Shown in pieces: positions 42,686-52,452 of a DNA stretch of 64,000 nt; position 1 is the stretch's first letter; each line of letters opens with the position of its first letter. Origin of the DNA: Endozoicomonas sp965199185 (lineage in GTDB: Bacteria; Pseudomonadota; Gammaproteobacteria; Pseudomonadales; Endozoicomonadaceae); the NCBI GenBank assembly GCA_965199185.1, contig CBDAQW010000014.1:51982-115981 (forward strand), written 5' to 3'. The notes under the pieces are model-generated. The model saw only the letters and a program-made list of their open reading frames with translations, searched no databases and had not been told where the DNA came from. The translations under genes and the position numbers were made by a program.

Positions 42686-44818
42686 TTAATCCCTTAACGT
42701 TTCAACAATATCAACCGTTACCCGAGCTACTTCCAAAATTTCTTCTACAGAAATGGGGGCAGGCTTACCATCACGAATCGATCTTATAAATGCATCCGCA
42801 CAAGCCTTTTGACCTTTATCCTGCTTGCTTAAATTCATCTTCTTAAAGCCAGGCCAGTTAAAACCAGTCATCTTTCGGAAGTTATCAATCTGTAAGGTAG
42901 CACCAGCAGCAAACACCTCAATACGTTCCTTCGGAAAACTACTACCACCATTAGCCAAATAATTAATAACACCAAAGGAGCCGTCAGCAAAATTAAGCAT
43001 TATTGCTGCTTTATCTTCACGCACTTCTACTGAAGAGACATTTCCAATCTGGGTTGCCTTAAAATCTATAATGGAACTACCCACCAAGTATCGCATCAGG
43101 TCGATATAATGACATGCTTCACCAAGTATTCGACCACCACCTGTTGTGGGATCCTGAGTCCAGTGATCAGCAGGGATTGCTCCTGCATTCATAGTCATAA
43201 TAAAAGACTTTGGCTCTTTGACAGCCTCAAGCAGTGACTTCATCTTCTGTATATGTGGAGAGAAACGACGATTATAGCCCACCATCAGACGCGGTTGATC
43301 ATCTACTGCTGCCAGTGCCTTAACAATATCATCAATTTCTTGATGGTTCAGAGCCAGAGGTTTTTCTACAAAAACATTCTTCCCTACTTTAAGCGCTTTA
43401 GACGTGAAAGAAGCATGAGTATTATGCTGAGTTACGATAGCTACTGTATTGATTTCCGGGTTGCCCAGCATACTATCTACATCGGTAGAAGCTTCAACGA
43501 ACCCCGCTTTTTTGCCGTGATGTACGCCACTTATACCACTACTGGTTACAACCGTATCAAACTTTGCTCCCGCCGCTTTAAACGCTGGAATTAACATCCG
43601 CGAAGCATAGTTACCAGCACCAATAAAGCCACATACTGGCTCATTTTGTTGATAGTCATGCAGTCTTGCGGAAAGCATAATACGGTCAGTGCTTAACTGT
43701 TTAAGAGGTTGATCAGGATATTCTAACAATATGCCCAAAGAATCAGGAGCATCTGTTAAAACTTTATAGGCATCAATAGCATCATTAAAACTAAATCGAT
43801 GGGAAATCAGAGGCTTCATATCCAGTCGGCCATCAGCCATCATATCCAGAATAGCCTCAAAATTGCGCTGCTCGGTCCAACGTACAAAGCCTATGGGGTA
43901 ATCCATCCCCCTATTTTCATAGTTAGCTTCATAACGACCTGGGCCATAAGAACAGGAAACCTGAAATGACAGTTCTTTTTCATAAAAATCGGCACGACTC
44001 AAATTCAACCCAGTAACACCGACAAGCACAATACGCCCCCGCTTACGGCACATATGAGCAGCTTGTGTAACTGGGTCATTAGACTTTGTACTAGCTGTAA
44101 TAATAACTGCATCTACACCCTTTCCACGGGAAAATGAGACACCAGCGGCAACGGGATCCTCCCCTCTAGCAAGGTTGACTGTTTCAGCGCCAAATTGTCT
44201 TGCAAGAGCCAGCTTCTCCACATCGAAATCAATACCCAACACTCGGCAACCTTGAGCTCGAAGCAACTGCACCGTCACCAAACCGATCAGACCAAGACCA
44301 GTCACAACAACACATTCACCAAGCGTTGGTTGGGCTAAACGTATACCCTGTAAACCAATTGCTGCAAGCACCGTAAATGCTGCCGACTCATCATCAACAC
44401 TATCAGGAATTTTTGCACACAAATTTTGTGGGACACGAACAACGTCGGCATGAGGACCATTACTGACAACACGATCTCCTGAGGAAAAGCCTGTTACTCC
44501 GGCTCCAACCTCAAGTACAACACCTGTATTGCAATAACCTAAAGGCAATGGTTGATCCAATTTCGACTTAATGGCATCCAATGTTGTAGCCAAACCATCA
44601 GTTCGAACTTTTTCTAGTACCATCTTTACCTTATCTGGTTGCTGACGTGCTTTTTCCAGCAGATTGGCCTGTCCGAATTCAACCAACATTCGTTCAGTAC
44701 CTGCTGAAATTAGCGATGCTTTACTTTGGATTAAAAGTTGACCCGTTTTAGATTTGGGGGATGGAGCTTCAACCAATAAGGTTTCACCGGAGGACATGTT
44801 TTGAAGAACTTGATGCAT
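42686..44818 (-). CDS. two-domain oxidoreductase (alcohol dehydrogenase plus Gfo/Idh/MocA)
   Basis: A 710-residue fusion. Residues 1-370 are a medium-chain alcohol-dehydrogenase-like domain (CVVVTGLGLIGLVTVQLLRA as cofactor loop). Residues 390-710 are a Gfo/Idh/MocA dehydrogenase with the NAD site VCGFIGAGNYASRMLIPAFK, the conserved FVEKPLALN and the ILGEACHYIDLMRYLVGSS helix. Fusions of this form occur in polysaccharide clusters next to heparinase II/III-like genes, as here, and likely oxidise or reduce a sugar intermediate. Substrate unknown. Confidence 0.88.
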   Translation of the reverse strand: MHQVLQNMSSGETLLVEAPSPKSKTGQLLIQSKASLISAGTERMLVEFGQANLLEKARQQPDKVKMVLEKVRTDGLATTLDAIKSKLDQPLPLGYCNTGVVLEVGAGVTGFSSGDRVVSNGPHADVVRVPQNLCAKIPDSVDDESAAFTVLAAIGLQGIRLAQPTLGECVVVTGLGLIGLVTVQLLRAQGCRVLGIDFDVEKLALARQFGAETVNLARGEDPVAAGVSFSRGKGVDAVIITASTKSNDPVTQAAHMCRKRGRIVLVGVTGLNLSRADFYEKELSFQVSCSYGPGRYEANYENRGMDYPIGFVRWTEQRNFEAILDMMADGRLDMKPLISHRFSFNDAIDAYKVLTDAPDSLGILLEYPDQPLKQLSTDRIMLSARLHDYQQNEPVCGFIGAGNYASRMLIPAFKAAGAKFDTVVTSSGISGVHHGKKAGFVEASTDVDSMLGNPEINTVAIVTQHNTHASFTSKALKVGKNVFVEKPLALNHQEIDDIVKALAAVDDQPRLMVGYNRRFSPHIQKMKSLLEAVKEPKSFIMTMNAGAIPADHWTQDPTTGGGRILGEACHYIDLMRYLVGSSIIDFKATQIGNVSSVEVREDKAAIMLNFADGSFGVINYLANGGSSFPKERIEVFAAGATLQIDNFRKMTGFNWPGFKKMNLSKQDKGQKACADAFIRSIRDGKPAPISVEEILEVARVTVDIVETLRD

Positions 44819-44854
44819 AAACAGTTTAATCTAAATCAACCTTAAAAAAAACAC

Positions 44855-46246
44855 CTAAAAGCTTGAGTTAGGCGCATAAAAAATATCACAGAACCGCGTT
44901 CTAGCATAAAAAAGAATAATGAAAAAAAAGTAGAGAATAAATAGCATTGCCCATTGATAAAAACCCATCAATGTACCTCTAGAGAACTGAAAAATAACAA
45001 ATAAAAAAACAGAACCTGACAACCACTTTACCGAGATATTTTTTGGCAATGAATCCAAGAATTTCATCAACATCAAAAATGGAACACCTATTAAAAGCCA
45101 GCCAAACCAACCAAAATTCAAAACAAACAAACCAATGAGACCAGGTGGATAATTTCCACCCCTTATACTCACATCCGATTGATAAGCGACTGAAAACAGA
45201 CTAGACAAATCTCTCTGCTTTAAACCAAAAGTCCATTCAGTTGGCAGAACTAAAAACAAAAGGTTTCGATAAAAATTACCAAAATAAATAAGACCATCGT
45301 CATAAAAATGACGAACCGCTTCTAATGAGGAATAATAAAAATAAGAGAAATCACCTTGCAAAAAAACAAAAAACAAACCTTCTACATTTAAAGACTCTGT
45401 AGAACCAAGAAATATAGCCTTCCTTAAAACTTGCCATACAATCAACAGAAAGCCCAGCATGAAAGAAATCAATAAGAAATGACCTTTAAACAAAGTGCGC
45501 TCCTCAAATCTTCCATATATGTAGCCAGAAGCATACATAATGAGAAACTGCCTTCCTCCAGAGGAAACTGTCCATAAAGCCACTAAAAAAATAATAAGAT
45601 AAGAAAAAACACTTTTACACCGCTTCAATTTATAATCTAAATATGCAAAAACAGCCACTGACGCCATCATATAAAAAGAAACATTAATCAATAATACGCT
45701 AAATCCATCATTAGCAAAATGAGCCATCCGCCCATTCTTTATCACATTTAAAACATACGCAAACGGGTTGATTAGCGCATATCCAAGAGAATAAAAGTAG
45801 ACAAAAACACCAGCAACAAAAACAACACCAAAACATCTTCGCAAGAAAAAAAGAAAATCCTGCATGTTAAATTTAATTACTGACTCTTTATAAAAACAAT
45901 CAGTCTTAACATTATTACTTACAGCTTTATTTTTATTATTTGATTTTAAACTTACAAATGGGACTCTAACCCTCGAAACAACAACCACAGCTATAGAAAA
46001 TATCAAATTCAAAACAGCATATATATAATAAAAAGACAATTCATTAATCTCACCCTTGACTGATTCAGGGTGGTACATTTTATTACCTAAAAAAATATTT
46101 AAAATAATTGGATAAAAACAAAATAAACACAAATAAACAAGCAGAAAACTACTTTGAAAATAATTACGCGCCCTTGCCAAACCAACAAACGTAATCAACA
46201 AAAGCATCAGGCAAACAAAATTCAAAAATATTGATAATATCATCAC
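44855..46246 (-). CDS. wzy: oligosaccharide repeat-unit polymerase (Wzy-like)
   Basis: A 463-residue integral membrane protein with about 11-12 hydrophobic segments and a large loop (about residues 290-370, containing DFSYFYYSSLEAVRHFYDDG). Position between the flippase/GT genes and the sugar-modifying genes, topology and strong AT bias all fit a Wzy polymerase. Sequence identity of Wzy proteins is always low, so this is by topology and context. It overlaps the upstream GT9 gene by four bases. Confidence 0.75.
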   Translation of the reverse strand: MMILSIFLNFVCLMLLLITFVGLARARNYFQSSFLLVYLCLFCFYPIILNIFLGNKMYHPESVKGEINELSFYYIYAVLNLIFSIAVVVVSRVRVPFVSLKSNNKNKAVSNNVKTDCFYKESVIKFNMQDFLFFLRRCFGVVFVAGVFVYFYSLGYALINPFAYVLNVIKNGRMAHFANDGFSVLLINVSFYMMASVAVFAYLDYKLKRCKSVFSYLIIFLVALWTVSSGGRQFLIMYASGYIYGRFEERTLFKGHFLLISFMLGFLLIVWQVLRKAIFLGSTESLNVEGLFFVFLQGDFSYFYYSSLEAVRHFYDDGLIYFGNFYRNLLFLVLPTEWTFGLKQRDLSSLFSVAYQSDVSIRGGNYPPGLIGLFVLNFGWFGWLLIGVPFLMLMKFLDSLPKNISVKWLSGSVFLFVIFQFSRGTLMGFYQWAMLFILYFFFIILFYARTRFCDIFYAPNSSF

Positions 46247-47274
46247 CCTAGCACTTCACTCAAAACAAGTTCCACTTCAATTTCTTTCATACACTTCGGC
46301 TCATGACAACCTTGAATATAACCTCTACGATAGCATGGCGCACATTCCAGCATTTTTGAAACAATAACCAAGTTATCTGTATATGGCGCTGTTATCCTAG
46401 GATTGGTTGGACCATACAAACCAACCACTTTCAGATTATCAATAAGGCTCCCCAGATGAGACAAACCGTTGCAATTAGCCACCAAAACCTCTGCCAGCGT
46501 TAATAGTTTCAAAGTATCTTCTATATCTAACTTACCCGTGAAATCATGTATCATATCCGAATAGCTAGACTCTAAGATGTACTCTCCCATCCATTCTTCG
46601 CCAGGTCCACCAAGAATAATAACGTGTTTCCCCAAAGCTACCAACTCATTAGCAAGGCTTGCAAATTTTTCAACAGGCCATCGTTTGTGTTTTTCAACCT
46701 CTCCAGAACCCGGAGCCAAAGCAATTAGTTCTGAGCTAACCTCAAGGTAAAATTTCTTATACAGATCAACGGTATTTTCTGAAGCATGGAATTTTGGAAC
46801 GGCTAATTTTACTTTTGTAATATCTGAATCAAGAACAGCAGCCAATTCAGCATTACGTTCAACCTTATGCTCTGCTTTATAGCTCTCAATATTATTTGTG
46901 TTGAGAAAAGAAAACTTCCCACCTGCACCAACTCTTTTTTTTGCACCACTAAAAAATGCAAGACAATTAAATTTCAAATTATCGATTGAGTGGGTTGTAA
47001 GAATTACATCAGCATTTATTTTTCTAAGATCATACAGGTACCGACACATACCTGAAAAACCTTCTGCCTGATAGGTTGAGAACTTCAAAATCTCCAGCTT
47101 TTTAAATTTATCTACAGGTAATATAGCCGATAACAACGATGCTTCCAAACTACCTTTCAAAGTCAGTGACACAGTATTATTTTGCTCAATAAAATACAAT
47201 ATCACGGGAAGCGACATAATTACATCACCAAGCCCATGGGTATTTACGATGTGTATTTTTTTCTCATCATCCAT
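46243..47274 (-). CDS. glycosyltransferase family 9 (heptosyltransferase-like)
   Basis: A 343-residue GT9 protein. Motifs: NTHGLGDVIMSLPVILYFIE at the N-terminus, IALAPGSGEVEKHKRWPVEK in the donor-binding part, VANCNGLSHLGSLIDNLKVV, and a C-terminal cysteine set CAPCYRRGYIQGCHEPKCMK typical of heptosyltransferases. hldE, which makes ADP-heptose, is next but one, so this enzyme may add heptose to core or repeat unit. AT-rich like its neighbours. Confidence 0.85.
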   Translation of the reverse strand: MDDEKKIHIVNTHGLGDVIMSLPVILYFIEQNNTVSLTLKGSLEASLLSAILPVDKFKKLEILKFSTYQAEGFSGMCRYLYDLRKINADVILTTHSIDNLKFNCLAFFSGAKKRVGAGGKFSFLNTNNIESYKAEHKVERNAELAAVLDSDITKVKLAVPKFHASENTVDLYKKFYLEVSSELIALAPGSGEVEKHKRWPVEKFASLANELVALGKHVIILGGPGEEWMGEYILESSYSDMIHDFTGKLDIEDTLKLLTLAEVLVANCNGLSHLGSLIDNLKVVGLYGPTNPRITAPYTDNLVIVSKMLECAPCYRRGYIQGCHEPKCMKEIEVELVLSEVLG

Positions 47275-47284
47275 CTCAACGAAC

Positions 47285-48514
47285 CTACATTACCACTCTT
47301 GCCTTGGAGCAAAAGGCCACAACCAAAGACAATAAATTCAAAACACAAAAAAGAAGAAGCAAGTAGCTTAATATAACTTTTAGAGAAAAAATATAAAAAA
47401 CACCAACAAGACATACATACCCTACGGCCTTAGTAACAGAACTAATCATCACTAGATGATTATATTTAGAGTACATTTGCCACTGAGCATTAAACAAGCT
47501 AAAAAAGATTTCAGATATTGACAATATTGCAAATGCTAACATTGTATAAAAATGAGTGTGGATATTAGGGTATAAAAGATTAACAAAAGTCTCCCCAAAG
47601 AAAAACACACCTAACACAAACACTCCCATTGACATCACAAAAAACAACCTTGCTTTCTTATATAACTCTGGCTCGAGCAAAATCTTTGGCTGTATAATTC
47701 GGATAACCATATCAAACACTTGATAGAAAACCTGAAAAAACACAGCATAATACACTGCAATCTCAGCTAACTCCGCATCACCCACCAAAAAACCAACAAG
47801 AAAAACAAAGCCCCCCCTTGTTATCAACAGGCTAAGATTATTGATAAAATAAGGGAATGATTCGGAGAAAACTGAGTTAATTCTCTCTGAGCCAGCTCTA
47901 AAAACAACAAGGCTAGGAGCACCCTTATAGTGACAAAAAATGGGTGCCAACACCCCAGAAACAGTGATCACTAACTGGTAAACAATTATCATTTCAACCA
48001 CTGAAGTATTTAATCCTATAAGCCACCATACCACTAAAAGAGCCAGCAATGATGAAAAAGCCTCAATATTTTTTCTTATATAAAACCACTCATTCGCAGA
48101 TAGCTGTGCAAAATAAGGTATCAATAATGACCTAACTGACACCAAAGCAACAAACAAACCTAACTCATAACCATTTACATCTCCCAATCGAGGCATATAT
48201 CTTAAGCCAAAAAAACCAACAACAATAAACAGTAACACCACAACCATTAATAAAATATTAGAGGCAGCAACACTTTTTATTAGCTCACCTTCAAGCTTTG
48301 TATCCTTACGATAAGCAACTAGCTGTCTCAAAAGGTATTGACCAACTCCCAAATCAGATAAGGTAAAAAACAAAGAAACGCTTACTAATAATGACCATAA
48401 GGCAAATTCTTTAGTAGAGACACTTTCCACCAAAATCACCGACATACCAAGAAGCGACAAAGCCTTAACAACAAATGCCAAATTACTTATTAGTACTGAT
48501 TTAAACAACAACAA
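47285..48514 (-). CDS. wzx: polysaccharide flippase (Wzx-like)
   Basis: A 409-residue protein with about 11-12 membrane segments, of the MOP/MATE-like polysaccharide transporter group. The N-terminal part shows LGMSVILVESVSTKEFALWS then SLFFTLSDLGVGQYLLRQLV, a pattern typical of Wzx. It would move the lipid-linked repeat unit across the inner membrane for the Wzy polymerase. Starts close to hldE (38 bases) and ends 10 bases before the GT9 start. Confidence 0.82.
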   Translation of the reverse strand: MLLFKSVLISNLAFVVKALSLLGMSVILVESVSTKEFALWSLLVSVSLFFTLSDLGVGQYLLRQLVAYRKDTKLEGELIKSVAASNILLMVVVLLFIVVGFFGLRYMPRLGDVNGYELGLFVALVSVRSLLIPYFAQLSANEWFYIRKNIEAFSSLLALLVVWWLIGLNTSVVEMIIVYQLVITVSGVLAPIFCHYKGAPSLVVFRAGSERINSVFSESFPYFINNLSLLITRGGFVFLVGFLVGDAELAEIAVYYAVFFQVFYQVFDMVIRIIQPKILLEPELYKKARLFFVMSMGVFVLGVFFFGETFVNLLYPNIHTHFYTMLAFAILSISEIFFSLFNAQWQMYSKYNHLVMISSVTKAVGYVCLVGVFYIFSLKVILSYLLLLFCVLNLLSLVVAFCSKARVVM

Positions 48515-48552
48515 TCCCCTATTTCAAGACAACCAAAAACCAACAACTTGAT

Positions 48553-50009
48553 TTAAGCTTCATGCATAAATATATTTTTAGTTGAATGAATTTGATCAAT
48601 CATCGATGTTGTTGAGCATTTTTCATAATGATTCAGAACTTTCACCTGCCCACCATATTCAAAAACAATATCGCCCCCCACAACTTCATTTAGTGAATAG
48701 TCACCACCTTTTACCAAAACATCTGGTTTTAACAACCTTATAAGGTCTTCTGGCGTATCCTCATCAAAACTAACCACCCAGTCCACACATTCAAGTGCAG
48801 CAACTACAGACATGCGACGTTCCAATGAATTAATTGGCCGCCCTTTACCTTTCAGGCGTGTAATAGAAGCATCACTATTCAGTGCAATCACCAAACGGTC
48901 TCCTTGTTTACGTGCCTGCTCCAGATAGCTAACATGTCCAGCATGGAGTATATCGAAACAACCATTAGTAAAGATAATCTTTTCGCCATGCTCACGAGCA
49001 TTCTGTATAATAGTATGTAACTGACCACTATAGACAACACCGCGATCCGCTGTTTCTAGCTCTTTTCTTACTTCCCTCAATAGTTCAGGCATTGTAATGG
49101 CGGCTGTACCAAGCTTACCTACTACGATACCTGCTGCTATGTTTGCTAAAGCTGCAACTTGCGTCATTTCATAACCACAAGCGAGTGCCGCAGCTGCAAC
49201 AGAAATAACCGTATCTCCTGCCCCTGTCACATCATAAACTTCCTTCGCTCGGGCAGGAAAGTGAGTTTCTGACATACCTTTCTGGATAAGAGTCATGCCA
49301 TTTTCACTTCGCGTTATAAGCAGTGACTCAATATCAAGATCACATACTAGTTTTTGCCCTTTTTCAATTATTTCATCCTCACTGTGACAACTTCCCACTA
49401 CTGCCTCAAACTCTTTAAGATTAGGTGTTATCAAAGTTGAACTACGATACTTTTCGAAACACTGGCCTTTAGGATCTACTAAAATAGGTACTCCTCTATT
49501 CCGAGCAAGGTCAATTATTTTTTCAGATAACTTTTCGCTAAAGTCCCTTTGTTATAATCTGATAACACAATCGCATCAACATTTGCTATCAATTCAGCCA
49601 CTTTATCTTCAATTTTTTCTGAGTGTAGATCTTTGTAAAATTTCTCTTGGTCTAACCGAATAAGTTGCTGATGCTGTGACATCACTCTCAGTTTGGTAAT
49701 AGTTGGAGCCTCAACCAACTTAGTAAAATGACAAAATACATCAGCAGCTTCCAGCTTGCCTTGCAAAATTTTTGCTGCCTCGTCGGCCCCAGTTACACCA
49801 ATTATCCACGTTAACGAACCCAATGCAGCAATATTCAGCGCTACGTTCCCTGCACCACCTGGACAATCTTCTATTTCTTCTACTTTAACAACTGGAACCG
49901 GTGCTTCGGGTGAGATTCTTGTTGTTGAACCATACCAATAACGATCAAGCATTACATCACCAACAACTAGTATTTTTGCTTTCTCAAATTTAGGGAGGTC
50001 TAATATCAT
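48553..50009 (-). pseudogene. hldE: hldE, bifunctional heptose-7-phosphate kinase / adenylyltransferase, with one frameshift
   Basis: The two halves of HldE are in different frames. The kinase start (ILVVGDVMLDRYWYGSTTRI, then GGAGNVALNIAALG) runs from 50009 to a stop at 49515. The second frame continues in proper order with RGVPILVDPKGQCFEKY, VYDVTGAGDTVISV, then the adenylyltransferase domain (FTNGCFDILHAGHVSYLEQA) to 48553. The break maps to an AAAAG run at about 49531-49535 (minus sense), where one base change restores the family sequence. All catalytic motifs remain. The gene is either a recent pseudogene or a sequencing error. It makes ADP-L-glycero-D-manno-heptose for LPS. The start at 50009 matches the family; upstream lies IS-A copy 2. 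Confidence 0.88.
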
Positions 50010-50135
50010 TAAAAAACCACTCAGCAGAAAGCTTAATTTGAAGCACTGTGTTACTTCACCTGCCACCTGCTCATTAAGTAATAAAAAATGCACAACTATC
50101 ATCACAAAAACATCATTTTGATGATCACGGAAAAA

Positions 50136-51117
50136 TCATGAAACCCCACAGCCAGCAAGAACCTCTGACAGATATTGAGTGCTCATGGCCGCCTTTTTTT
50201 GCTTTCGCTTCAGCCCTGCTTTGAAAGACTTTGTATTGTTCAACATATTAACTGCAACGTGTCGAAACCCTGCTAACATCTCTGCAGCATTGCCTCTTCT
50301 TATTCGACAATCATCTTCATTCATAGCAACATCTAACTTCCAATGAAGCTTTCCTTCTATTGCCCAATGACTTCTTGCTGCAGTGGCTAATTCTTCTGCT
50401 GTCAATTCAGCAGATGAAATATAATAACGAATGCTGATATCTTCAGAATCAAACACCTCTCCATCCATTCTGGCAGATAAAACAATTCCTAGACGCTTCA
50501 TCCCCTTCCAATCAAAAGAAAAATTCACAAACTCATCAAAAATATCACTGACAATGTGATGCCTTATTTCCAGACGACCATGACTTTTTTCTGTAGTTTG
50601 GAAAGAATCTCCTTCCCACTGATTAATCTTTTCAATCGAGAAGTGCTTTTCAAAAGCCTCATGAAGTTTGCCCTGGTTTCCTTTAACAGCTAGCAGGTAA
50701 TCAGCCTCTTTATCGACAATTCTCTTGGCTATGTCTCTCTGACAGCCCATAGCATCAATGGTTACAAGGCATCCACGTATCTCAAGAAGCTCTAGCAGTT
50801 CCGGGATGGCGGTTATCTCATTACTTTTATCATTGATTTTAATTTGGCCCAGCACTAATTCATTAGCTGCTGAAAATGCACTGACCATATGAATTGCACC
50901 TTTATCTTTCCCTTTATCGTAAGAGCGTCTTGCTGTCTTTCCATCAATTGCAATAATTTCGCCATTAGAAACCTGATGGCAGGCTTTCATCCATTCAATG
51001 AAGCAGCTCTGAAATTGTTTTGGATTAATAGCAGCAGCTACTCTGGCAATAGTGTGATGTGAAGGAACCCCATTTTCAAAATCACCATATTGTTTGAGCC
51101 AGTCTAACCTTTCACTT
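50136..51117 (-). pseudogene. IS-A copy 2 transposase, C-terminal part (interrupted)
   Basis: Encodes from LDWLKQYGDFENGVPSHHTI to the C-terminal end (STQYLSEVLAGCGVS) of the same ISAs1-family transposase as copy 1. The internal ATG near 50990 gives a 284-residue frame but is not the natural start. The N-terminal 55 codons lie at 61779-61930, beyond the composite transposon. All three catalytic regions are in this part, but the gene cannot make a full protein. Confidence 0.9.
51108..51117. repeat. target-site duplication, left copy
   Basis: CCTTTCACTT, immediately before the outer end of IS-B copy 1. The identical sequence follows IS-B copy 2 at 61769-61778. Ten bases is within the size usual for ISAs1-family elements. 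Confidence 0.9.
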
Positions 51118-51129
51118 CAGGGCTTACGC

Positions 51130-51149
51130 ATGAGAATAATCATTCTCAT
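51130..51149. promoter_or_regulatory. Fur-box-like dyad in the IS-B end
   Basis: ATGAGAATAATCATTCTCAT has perfect 8-base arms. It matches the Fur consensus GATAATGATAATCATTATC at 14 of 19 positions by my alignment. It lies about 55 bases before the transposase start, where a bound repressor could block transcription. The right-end repeat has a similar sequence (AATGAGAATGATTATC). Function is inference. Confidence 0.35.
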
Positions 51150-51204
51150 TTAGAGTGCTCGTATCCGTACCAAAAGACTGTAGAATGGCCATATTTTACG
51201 CCCG

Positions 51205-52368
51205 ATGACTGTTGTTCCAGCCCCGTTAATCATGTTTCTCAGCGAATTATCTGATCCACGCAAGCGTGCCTCCTCTTGTGACCACAATTTTACCGATATT
51301 CTTGTGATTGCCATCTGTGCCATTATCAGTGGAGCCGATACATGGGAAGAGATGCAGGAATTCGGTGAAGAAAAAGAAGACTGGTTTCGTTCATTTCTTG
51401 AACTCCCTTTTGGTATTCCATCACACGACACCTTCTATCGTGTTTTTTGTCTGCTAGACCCTGATAAATTTCAGGAATGCTTCACTCGCTGGGTGCAGTC
51501 TGCTTACCCTGAAGCCCTTGATATACCTGACAGTGATGCTGAAATTATTCCTATCGACGGCAAAGCTATTAAAGGCTCCAGAGGGAAAGGCAAGGGCAAA
51601 AAAGCGGTTCACATTGTCAGTGCCTGGAGTACTAAACTGAGCCTTGTTCTCGGGCAGAAGAAAGTTGATAAGAAGTCTAATGAGATAACAGCCATACCTG
51701 AGCTTCTTGAAGCCATTGACCTGAAAGGCTCTGTGATCACAGCTGATGCAATCAGCTGCCAAAAGAGCATTGCTGAAACTTGCGTGAGCCAGGAAGCGGA
51801 TTACCTTCTTGCAGTCAAAGGCAATCAGAAAACACTACATCATGATATTCAGGTGGCAGCTGAAGAGCATTGGCGCAGCCATCCAAAGGAAGCTATCTCT
51901 GCTACCTTTTTTGAACATGAAAATGAAGGGCATGGTCGACAGGAGTACCGCTGTTGCTGGGTTTTTGATGAACTGACAGCTCTCTCAACATCAGAAGAGT
52001 GGGCAGGTATCAAACAGTTCGGTGTTGTTCAGTCAGACCGAACCATTGATGGTAAAGCTACGACAGCCCTGCGCTTCTACATTTCCAGTAAAGCTTTTAC
52101 AGCCAGAGAGATGCTTAACGCAACGCGCCAGCATTGGGAAGTTGAAAATAACCTGCATTGGATGTTGGATATTGCCTTTAATGAAGACGCGTGCCAGACC
52201 AAAGAAGAACATGCTGCTGAAAATCTATCTACATTACGGCGCATTGCCCTGAATATTCTGAAGGCTGACATCACCAGCAAGAAAAGCATCAAGACTAAGC
52301 GTAAAAAAGCTGGATGGAGCAGCAAATATCTTGCTCAGCTACTGAAGTCATTCATTGTTGAAACCTAA
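51205..52368 (+). CDS. ISAs1 family transposase (IS-B copy 1, intact)
   Basis: A 387-residue DDE transposase. Regions: LVIAICAIISGADTWEEMQE in the N-terminal associated domain, AEIIPIDGKAIKGSRGKGKG (first Asp), SVITADAISCQKSIAETCVS (second Asp), and ATRQHWEVENNLHWMLDIAF (Glu region). It is clearly distinct from the IS-A transposase (about one third identical by eye) but of the same family. Being intact, it can act on both IS-B copies and so on the whole composite. Confidence 0.93.
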   Translation: MTVVPAPLIMFLSELSDPRKRASSCDHNFTDILVIAICAIISGADTWEEMQEFGEEKEDWFRSFLELPFGIPSHDTFYRVFCLLDPDKFQECFTRWVQSAYPEALDIPDSDAEIIPIDGKAIKGSRGKGKGKKAVHIVSAWSTKLSLVLGQKKVDKKSNEITAIPELLEAIDLKGSVITADAISCQKSIAETCVSQEADYLLAVKGNQKTLHHDIQVAAEEHWRSHPKEAISATFFEHENEGHGRQEYRCCWVFDELTALSTSEEWAGIKQFGVVQSDRTIDGKATTALRFYISSKAFTAREMLNATRQHWEVENNLHWMLDIAFNEDACQTKEEHAAENLSTLRRIALNILKADITSKKSIKTKRKKAGWSSKYLAQLLKSFIVET

Positions 52369-52400
52369 ATGAGAATGATTATCTTCATGCGTAAGCCCTG

Positions 52401-52452
52401 CAAATTCAGGGGCTGCGCCGCAGGCGCAGTCCCCTGGAATTTTTTGTTATGC
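52401..52452 (-). other. attC 1, truncated by IS-B copy 1
   Basis: In the minus sense it begins GCATAACAAAAAATTCCAGG, contains the palindromic CTGCGCC/GGCGCAG core, and ends in CCTGAATTTG, where IS-B starts. The final GCGTTATGx half-site is missing, so it cannot be a normal recombination site. Confidence 0.85.

Larger units (their letters stand above)
50126..51117 (-). mobile_element. ISAs1-family IS-A copy 2, left part
   Basis: Left end CACGGAAAAATCATGAAACC as in copy 1. The element is cut at 51117 by the composite transposon and continues at 61779-62048. Removing the composite and one copy of the 10-base duplication restores a ~1,262-base element like copy 1. Confidence 0.9.
51118..52400 (+). 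mobile_element. ISAs1-family insertion sequence IS-B, copy 1
   Basis: 1,283 bases. The ends are ~36-base inverted repeats (CAGGGCTTACGCATGAGAAT at the left; CAGGGCTTACGCATGAAGAT as inverse of the right end) with two mismatches. Both contain a Fur-box-like dyad. It carries one intact transposase gene. Its inner end cuts an attC site. Confidence 0.93.
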
